Under the pieces are notes generated by a model. It worked only from the letters and a program-made list of their open reading frames with translations, was not told the DNA's origin and searched no databases. Of a DNA stretch of 15,559 nucleotides, positions 7,367 to 14,937 are shown in pieces. The stretch covers positions 1-15,559 of the forward strand of contig HF988458.1 of the NCBI GenBank assembly GCA_000431975.1. Direction: 5' to 3'. The stretch is from Prevotella sp. CAG:924. Lineage in GTDB: Bacteria > Bacteroidota > Bacteroidia > Bacteroidales > Bacteroidaceae. A program made the translations under genes and the position numbers. Positions within the stretch are counted from its first letter, which is position 1; every line of letters starts with the position of its first letter.

Positions 7367-9235
7367 TTATTTCTTGTCTTTATGCGTCTTTCTCCATTCG
7401 TCACGAAGCTGATCGTAGTCGGCAGAGCCTTTGAGGATGCGGGGACGCATCTGGTCGTACTGTGGCGACAGGAGGTCGTATTCGGGATGATAGTCCTTTG
7501 TATGGATGCCGGCCAATCCGAGGAGCAGATGGGGGAGGGCGTCGGTCATGAAGCGGCGCTCACGGGCATCCTTGATAGCCTTGAAGATATGGGGATGGCT
7601 GACGGCATAGCTGTGGGTGCAATAGATCCAGAAGGGCACTTCAAACTCATAGTGTGCCAGCGGCCAGTCCACCTGGGCACTGTGATTACGGCAAATGATG
7701 TTGCGGCCGGGCTCATAGCACTCCTCGCCGTGATCGGACATATAGATGATGACGGCATTCTGCTTGTCGAACTTTCGGCAGATGGCGTCGACGATGGAGT
7801 CGTTGTAGAGGCAGGCATTGTCGTAGTCGGCCACGAGCATCCGTCGCCGTTTGTCCAGGTCGGGCCGGCTCTCCACATAGTCGCTCTCCTTGAACACGCG
7901 CCGGTCGTTCGGGCATCGGTAGTGATAGCGCACGTGCTGGCCTATGAGATGGAAGATGACGAGCTGTCCTTTGGCTTTCTCCTTTTGTAGGTTCATCACG
8001 CTGTCGTAGTCCTGAAGCAGTCCCTCATCGTAGCGGTGGATGGACTGGTTGCGATAGTCGAAGAGCATCTCGCTCAGCTCGGGATCGTTGAGGAAGAAGC
8101 CGCCGGAGAAGTCGTAGACAGCCTCTGACGACTTGGAGAGGAACTGGTTGGTGAGGAAGGTCGTCTGGTAGCCGGCCTTACGGAAAAGTTGTGGGAAGAG
8201 CGGGTAGTCGCACCAGTCACCTTTCTGGCCGATGACGTGCGTAGAGAGGAAATTCTTGAAGACAAAGCTTGTCAGGTTCCAACACGATACGACATCGGTG
8301 AAGGGTGTGAGGCGCCCGGTATGCTCACGCTCGATCTGTCGAGGTGTCGTCGGCTTGTCGTAGCCGTACAATGCGTCATGCTGCTTGCCATAGCTCTCGC
8401 CGATGATCAGGACGATGGTCGGGGAGGTGTAGGAGCATGAGTCTACAGTGGTCTTTTGAGCCGACTCCTTACAGATGGCCAGTTGCTGGTCGGCCAGGTA
8501 GTTGCTGTAAAGACTGAAGGCCAGGCGGTAGATGGGCAGATACATCTCTCCGTGGTTGTTTTTCGTGAGAATATGTTCCACCTGACCGATCGTGTTGGCG
8601 GTCATCAGTTCGGTCATTCCTTTCTTATTGTTCCACGAAGCGTTGATGCCGCAGATAAGGATTATGGCAACGGCGATGGCTGCTCCGTAGCTGTAGGCCG
8701 GTCGGGAGAAAGCGGCTTTCAGTTCGTTCCAGCGCATCTTCGTCAGCAGCCGGCGACGCTCGGAAAGCATGGTCCACATACGTGAGCGCAGGGCCCACAG
8801 CGCATGGAGCACGATAAGCAGGAATATCCAGCCAAGGGGAGAGGTGAGCACCTCGGGCGTGAGGTAAGAACGCAGGAACTCACCCGCCTCACGTGAGTCG
8901 GTCTCGCTGACGAGCATGAGCATCGTCGGTGTGAGCGTGGAATTGAATTTCCAGAAACAATAGACATCGACAATGGCTACCGCATAGAGCACCACGTAGA
9001 CAATACGTCGTATCCAGCGGCTCACACGTCGGGGGATGATGGTTAGGATTGCTGCTGCCACATACACGTCGAGTGCCAGCTCCAGCCATAGATTGTCATA
9101 GACATGGGCATTGGGCCGGTCGGGCAGGGTGAGGTAAGAACACACCACGCCAAGAAGGTACATGGTGACAATAAATACCCCTTGCCGGTGCAAGGGCATC
9201 AGCAGCAAGCGGGCTATTTTATTAAGTATGCGCAT
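7367..9235 (-). CDS. Phosphoethanolamine transferase (sulfatase-fold, EptA/CptA-like)
   Basis: This 622-residue inner-membrane protein has about five N-terminal helices (near 20-36, 50-68, 77-95, 134-150, 183-197) followed by a periplasmic alkaline-phosphatase/sulfatase-fold domain from about 270. Catalytic features are VLIIGESYGKQHDALYGYDK (275-294) with metal ligand Glu280, SCWNLTS (317-323) with Thr322 at the place of the nucleophilic Thr of EptA, HLIGQHVRYHYRCP (429-442), and YMSDHGEE (498-505) with the Asp-His metal pair. Family members move phosphoethanolamine from phosphatidylethanolamine to lipid A, core sugars or other glycans, and lipid A modification reduces cationic peptide binding. 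The target here is unknown. It is the first gene of the leftward operon, with a promoter about 54 bp upstream and an A-rich leader before the ATG. Confidence 0.88.
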   Translation of the reverse strand: MRILNKIARLLLMPLHRQGVFIVTMYLLGVVCSYLTLPDRPNAHVYDNLWLELALDVYVAAAILTIIPRRVSRWIRRIVYVVLYAVAIVDVYCFWKFNSTLTPTMLMLVSETDSREAGEFLRSYLTPEVLTSPLGWIFLLIVLHALWALRSRMWTMLSERRRLLTKMRWNELKAAFSRPAYSYGAAIAVAIILICGINASWNNKKGMTELMTANTIGQVEHILTKNNHGEMYLPIYRLAFSLYSNYLADQQLAICKESAQKTTVDSCSYTSPTIVLIIGESYGKQHDALYGYDKPTTPRQIEREHTGRLTPFTDVVSCWNLTSFVFKNFLSTHVIGQKGDWCDYPLFPQLFRKAGYQTTFLTNQFLSKSSEAVYDFSGGFFLNDPELSEMLFDYRNQSIHRYDEGLLQDYDSVMNLQKEKAKGQLVIFHLIGQHVRYHYRCPNDRRVFKESDYVESRPDLDKRRRMLVADYDNACLYNDSIVDAICRKFDKQNAVIIYMSDHGEECYEPGRNIICRNHSAQVDWPLAHYEFEVPFWIYCTHSYAVSHPHIFKAIKDARERRFMTDALPHLLLGLAGIHTKDYHPEYDLLSPQYDQMRPRILKGSADYDQLRDEWRKTHKDKK

Positions 9236-9288
9236 AGATCTTTTTAAGAATCTTCAGAGGTGGGTCTGTCCCTTTCTCTTCAACGGTG

Positions 9289-9320
9289 CAAAGTTAATCC
9301 AAATTCCCTTGATTTCCAAA
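9289..9320 (-). promoter_or_regulatory. Bacteroidota primary-sigma promoter for the leftward operon
   Basis: Read on the minus strand, TTTG (9317-9320) and TAACTTTG (9289-9296) are separated by exactly 20 nt. This matches the Bacteroidota housekeeping consensus of TTTG near -33 and TAnnTTTG near -7. Transcription would begin near 9281, giving a leader of roughly 45 nt to the ATG at 9235. Confidence 0.78.
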
Positions 9321-9462
9321 TTATTTTGTGCTTACTTCCAGTAGCGGAACATGCCTAAGGCCAATGGGATGCGGGGCACAGGGTCTATAAGACTAGTCTG
9401 TTTTGTAAAATTAATATAGAATTACTTTTTATCATCTCGGTAGTAGTCTGTTAGAAACAGCG
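9321..9462. other. Intergenic spacer without a recognisable gene
   Basis: This stretch lies between the leftward operon's promoter and the hairpins beyond the DJ-1 gene. It contains a perfect 10-bp palindrome AGACTAGTCT and an AT-rich segment, but no open frame or RNA fold I can support. Confidence 0.4.
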
Positions 9463-9497
9463 AACGGACAGAGAGACCGTCAGGCTCTCCGTCCGTT
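9463..9497 (-). terminator. Probable terminator hairpin downstream of the DJ-1 gene
   Basis: AACGGACAGAGAG (9463-9475) pairs with CTCTCCGTCCGTT (9485-9497), a 13-bp stem with one mismatch and a 9-nt loop. It lies about 72 nt beyond the DJ-1 stop codon. The minus-strand sequence after the stem has only a short T-run (CGCTGTTTCT), so termination efficiency is uncertain. Confidence 0.5.
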
Positions 9498-9512
9498 ATG
9501 GTAGCCGTTCAT

Positions 9513-9549
9513 CAGCATCTTGCGGTGTCTGCAGACTGTGCGGATGCTG
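9513..9549 (-). other. Second 3' stem structure after the DJ-1 gene
   Basis: CAGCATC (9513-9519) and GATGCTG (9543-9549) are inverted, and a perfect palindrome GTCTGCAGAC (9527-9536) lies between them. The structure begins about 20 nt beyond the DJ-1 stop codon. It could protect the transcript end or help termination together with the hairpin at 9463-9497. No T-run follows. Confidence 0.3.
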
Positions 9550-9568
9550 AAGAGAACGATCTGGCAGC

Positions 9569-10135
9569 TTATTTACCCATCAGATGAGCATACTGCATCT
9601 TCACCTGCAGATCCTTCACCTGCTCCTCAGGTACGAAGTAGCCGAGGATGTGGTAGGCATAGGGCAGCGTGGCTGCAGGACCCTCACCGGTCAGGATCAT
9701 GCCGTCCTCCTGGAAGAGCTCGGCAGTGTAGTCAGCTCCCGTCATGTAACGCTCAAAACCGGGTGAGCAGGTAGCCTTCTTGCCTTCGAGCAGTCCGAGT
9801 GAGCCGAGTACCATGGGAGCGGCGCAGATGGCGCCGATGCGCCGGCCGGCCTTGGCCTGTGCGAGCAGTGTGGCGCGTACACCTTCGTGCTCATTGAGGT
9901 TGGTGGCGCCGGGCAGGCCACCGGGCAGCAGGATCATGTCGGCGTCGGCAAAGTCCTCGGGACGGGTGAACACCAGGTCGGCTTTCATGGTAACGCCGTG
10001 TGAGGAGGTGGCCCATTCTGAACCTGTCACGCTGACGGTTTTGATATCTACACCGCCGCGGCGGAGGATGTCTACAGGAGCCATGGCTTCAACCTCTTCG
10101 AAGCCATCGGCCAGAAATTCATATACTTTTGCCAT
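9569..10135 (-). CDS. DJ-1/PfpI family protein (YajL/ThiJ-like)
   Basis: This 188-residue cytosolic protein has the DJ-1 flavodoxin-like fold. The N-terminal MAKVYEFLADGFEEVEAMAPVDILRRGG region contains Glu16, aligned with Glu18 of human DJ-1. MILLPGGLPGATNL (67-80) is the conserved glycine-rich turn. GAICAAPMVLGSLGLLEGKK (101-120) holds the reactive nucleophile-elbow Cys104, aligned with Cys106 of DJ-1. The length is standard and the protein appears complete. Proposed family roles include protection against oxidative or carbonyl stress; the exact activity of these bacterial members is debated. The start is the ATG at 10135. It is transcribed divergently from nadK across a 202-bp spacer with its own -7 element at 10161-10168 and is followed by two hairpins, so it is probably monocistronic. 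Confidence 0.92.
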   Translation of the reverse strand: MAKVYEFLADGFEEVEAMAPVDILRRGGVDIKTVSVTGSEWATSSHGVTMKADLVFTRPEDFADADMILLPGGLPGATNLNEHEGVRATLLAQAKAGRRIGAICAAPMVLGSLGLLEGKKATCSPGFERYMTGADYTAELFQEDGMILTGEGPAATLPYAYHILGYFVPEEQVKDLQVKMQYAHLMGK

Positions 10136-10160
10136 AATTGAATAACGATTTGATTTTCCG

Positions 10161-10168
10161 CAAAGATA
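10161..10168 (-). promoter_or_regulatory. -7 element for the DJ-1 gene
   Basis: The minus strand reads TATCTTTG, a full match to the Bacteroidota TAnnTTTG -7 box, about 26 nt upstream of the ATG at 10135. I see no good TTTG at the expected -33 position, so this rests on the -7 element alone. Confidence 0.55.
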
Positions 10169-10306
10169 GCAAAAGTATTGCGACTAGGCTTCGGTAAAGT
10201 AGATAATTTACGTTATTTATACCGACTTTTATATTAGAAGGTTGCTCAAAATTGTAAAAATGTGCTGATTTCGGTCAATAAATCGTAGATTTCCCATAAA
10301 TTGACG

Positions 10307-10314
10307 TATATTTG
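10307..10314 (+). promoter_or_regulatory. -7 element for nadK
   Basis: TATATTTG matches the Bacteroidota TAnnTTTG -7 box and lies 24 nt upstream of the nadK ATG at 10338. The -33 region lacks a clear TTTG. The predicted start site would leave a leader of under 20 nt. Confidence 0.55.
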
Positions 10315-10337
10315 TGATTTCTAAAAACGTATGACTC

Positions 10338-11228
10338 ATGAGTGAACGCAAACTACGTTTTGCCCTTTTTGGCAACGAATACCAGGTGAGAAAGTCAATG
10401 TCTGTCTGTCGCATCATTGACTATCTGCGGGCGCGCGATGCTGAAATCTATATAGATCGTCCGTATTATCAGTTCCTGACAAGGCAGGAACAGCGTGGTA
10501 TTTGGTGCTCGGGAGTGTTTGACGAGTACGATATCGATGCCGATTATGCCATCTCCCTTGGTGGCGACGGCACGTTCCTGAGAACGGCCGGCAAGGTGAT
10601 CTGCAGGCAGACACCGATCTTGGGCGTGAACATGGGGCGTCTGGGTTTCCTTGCCGATGTATTGCCGGGAGAGATCGAGACCGCTCTTGATGAGCTCTAT
10701 GCCGGCAAAATGAACATAGAGAAGCATACGGCACTGCAGATCGAGACAACGGGCGAACCGCTGAATGACGCGCCTTATGCCCTCAACGATATCTCTCTGC
10801 TGAAACGCGACAATGCTTCGATGATCTCTATCCGCTGCTCTGTCAATGGCGAATACCTCGTTACGTATGAGGCCGACGGACTGATCGTCGCCACACCGAC
10901 GGGCTCGACAGCCTACAGTCTGAGTAACGGCGGCCCGATCATCGTGCCGTCAGCCAGTGATTTTGTACTCACGCCAGTGGCTCCTCACAGCTTGAATATC
11001 CGTCCTATAGTCATTCCCGACAGTGCGGTGGTGACGCTCGAGGTGGAGAGCCGGTCGCATAACTTTCTCGCAGCCATTGACGGCCGGTCGGAGACGATGC
11101 GGGAAGGGACGCGCGTCACGGTACGCAAGGCGCCCTATTCCGTCCGGATACTGAAGCAGCAGAAACAGCATTATTTCTCTACCCTGCGTGAGAAACTGAT
11201 GTGGGGAGTTGATACAAGGCAACAGTGA
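10338..11228 (+). CDS. nadK: NAD kinase
   Basis: This 296-residue cytosolic enzyme phosphorylates NAD to NADP. The diagnostic GGDGTFLRTA (75-84) carries the catalytic/NAD-binding Asp77. LGVNMGRLGFLAD (95-107), ALNDISL (148-154) and ATPTGSTAYSLSNGGP (185-200) are the other conserved NAD-kinase blocks, all in the correct order. Length is normal for the bacterial PpnK family. The start is the ATG at 10338, 24 nt after a TATATTTG -7 element. A four-codon upstream frame (ATG at 10331, stop at 10343-10345) overlaps this start. The TGA stop shares a base with the ATG of the downstream ABC exporter gene (TGATG), implying translational coupling. It is divergent from the DJ-1 gene. Confidence 0.97.
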   Translation: MSERKLRFALFGNEYQVRKSMSVCRIIDYLRARDAEIYIDRPYYQFLTRQEQRGIWCSGVFDEYDIDADYAISLGGDGTFLRTAGKVICRQTPILGVNMGRLGFLADVLPGEIETALDELYAGKMNIEKHTALQIETTGEPLNDAPYALNDISLLKRDNASMISIRCSVNGEYLVTYEADGLIVATPTGSTAYSLSNGGPIIVPSASDFVLTPVAPHSLNIRPIVIPDSAVVTLEVESRSHNFLAAIDGRSETMREGTRVTVRKAPYSVRILKQQKQHYFSTLREKLMWGVDTRQQ

Positions 11229-12895
11229 TGACTTTGAAAGAATGGTTCCATCGCCCGGGAGCGAGATATGGCACCCATGCCATATTCTTCTGGTTGTGGG
11301 AAGCGTGGCGCGGCAACCGCCTGCAGGCGCTTCTCAATGTACTCATTGGCGTGTCGCAGGTGGGCGTGTCGTTGTTACTGGTGGCTGCCGTGCAGCAGGC
11401 CATTGATGTGGCATCGGGGTCGCGGCCGGGTGATATCTATCGCGCCGTAGGCTGGATGGGTATTCTGATGCTCTGCAATTTCGGTTTGAACATCTCTGCG
11501 GTATGGGTGCGCAATATCTTGGGTGTAAGGGCACAGAACCGTATGCAACAACGGATGCTTGACCATATCCTCCGTTCAGAGTGGCACGGCAGGGAAAGCA
11601 TGCACTCGGGAGATGTGCTCAACCGTTTGGAGACAGACGTGAGTCAGGTCATCACCTTCCTGACAGAGACCCTACCCAATGTGTTGTCGGTTTTTTGCTT
11701 GTTTGTAGGTGCTTTCTGCTATCTTCTTTCGATGGACGCTGTACTGGCGCTGATCACAGTCGGCATCCTGCCCGTCTTTCTTCTATTAAGTAAGGTATAT
11801 ATCCGGCGGATGCGCCGTCTGACACGCGAGGTGCGTGCGCAGGACTCCCGTGTGCAGAGTGTGCTGCAGGAGACGGTCCAGCACCGTATGCTCATCAAGA
11901 CGCTTGAGGGCGTCGGGACGATGGTGGACCGGTTGGAGACGACTCAGAGCCGTCTACGCCGCCGCGTGGTGCGCCGTACACGTTTTTCTGTCTTTAGCAA
12001 TTTCGTGCTCAATTTCGGTTTTGCCCTTGGTTATCTCATAGCTTTTCTGTGGGCAGCTGTCCGGTTGTCATCACATACGTTAACTTTTGGCGGTATGACG
12101 GCGTTTCTGCAGCTTGTGGGACGTATCCAGTCGCCTGCCCGCTCGCTGGCGCAACTCATCCCGGCTTTCGTCTCCGTATTTACAGCTGCCGAACGGCTGA
12201 TGGAGCTGGAGGAGAATCCCTTGGAGGAGCAGGGCGAGCCCATTCCCCTGCGGTCGCCCGTGGGCGTGCGTTTCCGGGACGTCAGCTTTGCCTATGAAGA
12301 TTCCGACCGGCCGGTGCTCGATCATCTGTCATTCGATTTCCGTCCGGGTACGTGTACAGCCATCCTCGGAGAGACGGGCACGGGCAAGACCACCCTTGTG
12401 CGTCTTGTGCTGGCACTGCTCAGGCCGCAGTCGGGATTGGTGGAATTGTATGACGGCAACCGGACGTGTACGCTCTCGCCCCGTCTGCGCTGCAATCTTG
12501 TCTATGTCCCTCAGGGCAACACCTTGCTGAGTGGCACGATCCGCGACAATCTCCGGCTGGGACGTCTTGATGCCGACGATGAGGCTATGTATGAGGCGTT
12601 GCATCAGAGCTGCGCCGACTTCGTGCGCGAGCTGCCTGACGGTCTCGATACGGTCTGTGGCGAGGCTGGCAGCGGTCTGTCAGAAGGCCAGGCACAGCGC
12701 ATCGCCATTGCCCGTGCCCTGTTGCGCGACCGGCCGGTGATGCTGATGGATGAGGCTACCTCTGCCCTTGATCCCGACACCGAACGCCAGTTGCTCCACA
12801 ATCTGCTGTCAGAGAATAAGGGGACAATCCTCTTCATCACCCACCGTCCCGCCGTCATCGACTATTGTGACCAGACATTGAGAATCAACAGATAA
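11228..12895 (+). CDS. ABC exporter half-transporter (type I, membrane domain fused to ATPase)
   Basis: This 555-residue protein has an N-terminal six-helix ABC membrane domain (about 1-320) and a C-terminal nucleotide-binding domain. ATPase motifs are Walker A GETGTGKTT (381-389), Q-loop VPQGN (427-431), a signature LSEGQ (484-488) in place of LSGGQ, Walker B VMLMDEA (504-510) and H-loop ITHRP (537-541). It should work as a homodimer, or with another half-transporter, to export lipids, peptides or drugs; substrate is not deducible. I chose the ATG at 11228, which shares one base with the nadK stop codon; a GTG at 11225 would add one residue. Translational coupling to nadK suggests shared expression rather than a shared pathway. 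No hairpin is seen in the 60 bp after it. Confidence 0.92.
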   Translation: MTLKEWFHRPGARYGTHAIFFWLWEAWRGNRLQALLNVLIGVSQVGVSLLLVAAVQQAIDVASGSRPGDIYRAVGWMGILMLCNFGLNISAVWVRNILGVRAQNRMQQRMLDHILRSEWHGRESMHSGDVLNRLETDVSQVITFLTETLPNVLSVFCLFVGAFCYLLSMDAVLALITVGILPVFLLLSKVYIRRMRRLTREVRAQDSRVQSVLQETVQHRMLIKTLEGVGTMVDRLETTQSRLRRRVVRRTRFSVFSNFVLNFGFALGYLIAFLWAAVRLSSHTLTFGGMTAFLQLVGRIQSPARSLAQLIPAFVSVFTAAERLMELEENPLEEQGEPIPLRSPVGVRFRDVSFAYEDSDRPVLDHLSFDFRPGTCTAILGETGTGKTTLVRLVLALLRPQSGLVELYDGNRTCTLSPRLRCNLVYVPQGNTLLSGTIRDNLRLGRLDADDEAMYEALHQSCADFVRELPDGLDTVCGEAGSGLSEGQAQRIAIARALLRDRPVMLMDEATSALDPDTERQLLHNLLSENKGTILFITHRPAVIDYCDQTLRINR

Positions 12896-12955
12896 TAATA
12901 CACTTTTTAATCCGGGTTGCAACTATTTTGATTATCTATCCGTCAAATCTACATT

Positions 12956-13675
12956 ATGATACATCTAAAAGACATAAACAAGACCTATCAGGGCGCACAG
13001 CCGCTGCACGTGCTGAAGGGCATCTCGCTCGACATTGAGGAGGGTGAGTTTGTCTCGATCATGGGAGCGTCGGGCTCAGGCAAGTCGACCTTACTTAATA
13101 TTCTTGGTATTCTCGACAACTACGACAGTGGCGAGTATATCCTTGACGGCACACTGATCAAGGATCTTAGTGAGCGTCGGGCAGCAGAGTACCGTAATCA
13201 CATGATCGGATTCGTTTTCCAAAGTTTCAATCTTATCGGTTTCAAGACCGCCGTGGAAAATGTGGAGCTGCCCTTGTTCTATCAGGGTGTCGGGCGCCGC
13301 AAACGCCACCAGATGGCCATGGAGTATCTTGAGCGTCTGGAACTGTTGCCCTGGGCAGAGCATTATCCCAATGAGATGTCGGGCGGACAGAAGCAGCGTG
13401 TGGCCATTGCCCGTGCCCTTGTCACCAATCCCCGTGTGATCCTCGCCGATGAGCCTACCGGCGCGCTTGATTCGAAGACCTCTGTAGAGGTGATGGAATT
13501 GCTCAAGAAGCTCAATGAGGAAGAACACAAGACCATCGTTGTCGTGACGCACGAGAGTGGTGTTGCTAACGAGACCAATAAAATTATCCATATCAAGGAC
13601 GGCGTCATCGGCAGGATCGATGAGAACATCGACCACAATGCCTCGCCGTTTGGAGTCAACGGAATTATGAAATAA
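12956..13675 (+). CDS. MacB/LolD-type ABC transporter ATP-binding protein
   Basis: This 239-residue stand-alone ATPase has Walker A GASGSGKST (37-45), Q-loop FQS (88-90), signature MSGGQKQR (141-148), Walker B VILADEPTGALD (161-172) and H-loop VTHE (197-200). The DEPTGALD extension and length place it in the MacB/LolD/FtsE group that drives mechanotransmission-type exporters. It would act with the FtsX-like permeases encoded immediately downstream (4-bp gap, then 1-bp gap). A 60-bp spacer separates it from the exporter gene at 11228-12895. I see no full TAnnTTTG promoter there, so read-through from nadK or a divergent promoter is possible. Confidence 0.93.
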   Translation: MIHLKDINKTYQGAQPLHVLKGISLDIEEGEFVSIMGASGSGKSTLLNILGILDNYDSGEYILDGTLIKDLSERRAAEYRNHMIGFVFQSFNLIGFKTAVENVELPLFYQGVGRRKRHQMAMEYLERLELLPWAEHYPNEMSGGQKQRVAIARALVTNPRVILADEPTGALDSKTSVEVMELLKKLNEEEHKTIVVVTHESGVANETNKIIHIKDGVIGRIDENIDHNASPFGVNGIMK

Positions 13676-13679
13676 TCGG

Positions 13680-14936
13680 ATGCGTGATATATTAGAAGAA
13701 ATATGGGCTACGACGCGCCGCAACAAGCTGCGCACGACGCTGACGGGCTTCTCGGTCGCCTGGGGCATCTTCATGCTTATCGTCCTGCTCGGTGCCGGCA
13801 ACGGCCTGATCAATGCGGGAGAGCAGAACTCAAGGGATTTTCTTGACAATTCCATGTCGGTCTATGGCGGTGCGACGTCGAAGGCCTACAAGGGATTGAA
13901 GGAAGGCCGTGAGATCACGCTGGGCTCAGGCGACATGACGACTACGCGGGAACGGTTTTCCGACAATGTGGACCAGGTAGGAGCCGTTGTCACGGAAGAC
14001 AGTAAGCAGATCGTCTATGGTGCTAATTACACCAACTCACAGCTTACCGGAGTGTATCCGGTCTATGCGGATATCAATAAGCGCGAGATGGTCAGCGGCC
14101 GTTTCATCAATGACATTGACAACGACCAGCAGCGACGCTCGATCGTGATCTATGAGGATATGGCCAAGGAGTTGAGTCACGATCCCGTAGGGCTTATCGG
14201 CCAGCAGGTGAAGGTGGGCGATTTTTCTTTCATGGTTGTCGGCATCATGAAGTCGTCGCAGAATGGTTTTAATCAGGAGGCGTACATCCCTTACACCACC
14301 CTGCGAACGATCTACAATAAGGGCGATACCATCCAGAATATCATGTTCTCGTTTCACGGCTTGAAGACGATGGCTGACAATGAGGCTTTTGAGACCCGCT
14401 ATAAGGCTGCGATCAACCGCAATCACCAGGCTGCTCCCGATGATGAGGATGCCATTTGGATATGGAACCGTTTCACGCAGGCCATGCAGATGGATAACGG
14501 TATGGCCATGATCCGTACCGCACTGTGGATCATCGGTCTGTTCACGTTGCTCAGCGGTATTGTGGGCGTGAGCAATATCATGCTCATCACGGTGAAGGAA
14601 CGCACCCACGAGTTTGGCATCCGCAAGGCCATCGGTGCCCGTCCTTCGAGCATCCTGCGCCTGATCATCATCGAGAGTGTGATTATCACGACAGTTTTCG
14701 GCTATATAGGAATGTTGTTGGGCATAGGAGCGTGTCAGTATATGGACGCTACCTTGGGTCACAACGAGATTGATTCCGGCCTGTTCAAGGCTACGATGTT
14801 TGTCGATCCTACGGTGGGCTTCTCCACTTGCGTCGCTGCCACGGTGGTGATGGTCGTTGCCGGAACGTTTGCCGGACTGATTCCTGCCCGCCGTGCCGCG
14901 CGGATACGTCCCATTGAAGCATTAAGAGTAGAATAA
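13680..14936 (+). CDS. MacB-like ABC transporter permease (FtsX domain)
   Basis: This 418-residue protein has the MacB layout: one N-terminal helix (about 21-43), a large periplasmic domain (about 45-275) and three C-terminal helices (about 281-304, 326-352, 378-400). The cytoplasmic loop VKERTHEFGIRKAIGA (305-320) and the ending PARRAARIRPIEALRVE are hallmark FtsX-family sequences that contact the ATPase. Such permeases couple ATP hydrolysis to periplasmic conformational change, moving substrates from the periplasm outward with an adaptor and TolC-like channel. Neither of these is in the window, but they could lie further downstream. The start ATG is 4 bp after the ATPase stop. Confidence 0.92.
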   Translation: MRDILEEIWATTRRNKLRTTLTGFSVAWGIFMLIVLLGAGNGLINAGEQNSRDFLDNSMSVYGGATSKAYKGLKEGREITLGSGDMTTTRERFSDNVDQVGAVVTEDSKQIVYGANYTNSQLTGVYPVYADINKREMVSGRFINDIDNDQQRRSIVIYEDMAKELSHDPVGLIGQQVKVGDFSFMVVGIMKSSQNGFNQEAYIPYTTLRTIYNKGDTIQNIMFSFHGLKTMADNEAFETRYKAAINRNHQAAPDDEDAIWIWNRFTQAMQMDNGMAMIRTALWIIGLFTLLSGIVGVSNIMLITVKERTHEFGIRKAIGARPSSILRLIIIESVIITTVFGYIGMLLGIGACQYMDATLGHNEIDSGLFKATMFVDPTVGFSTCVAATVVMVVAGTFAGLIPARRAARIRPIEALRVE

Positions 14937-14937
14937 G

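Noticed and set aside
12896..12955. Possible promoter before the MacB-like ATPase (CTATTTTG)
   Set aside because: The sequence departs from TAnnTTTG in the critical TA spacing and lacks a -33 TTTG, so it is not supported.
13091..13855. Antisense frame of 254 codons across the MacB-type ATPase
   Set aside because: The opposite strand carries all the ABC ATPase motifs in frame, so this is a shadow frame.
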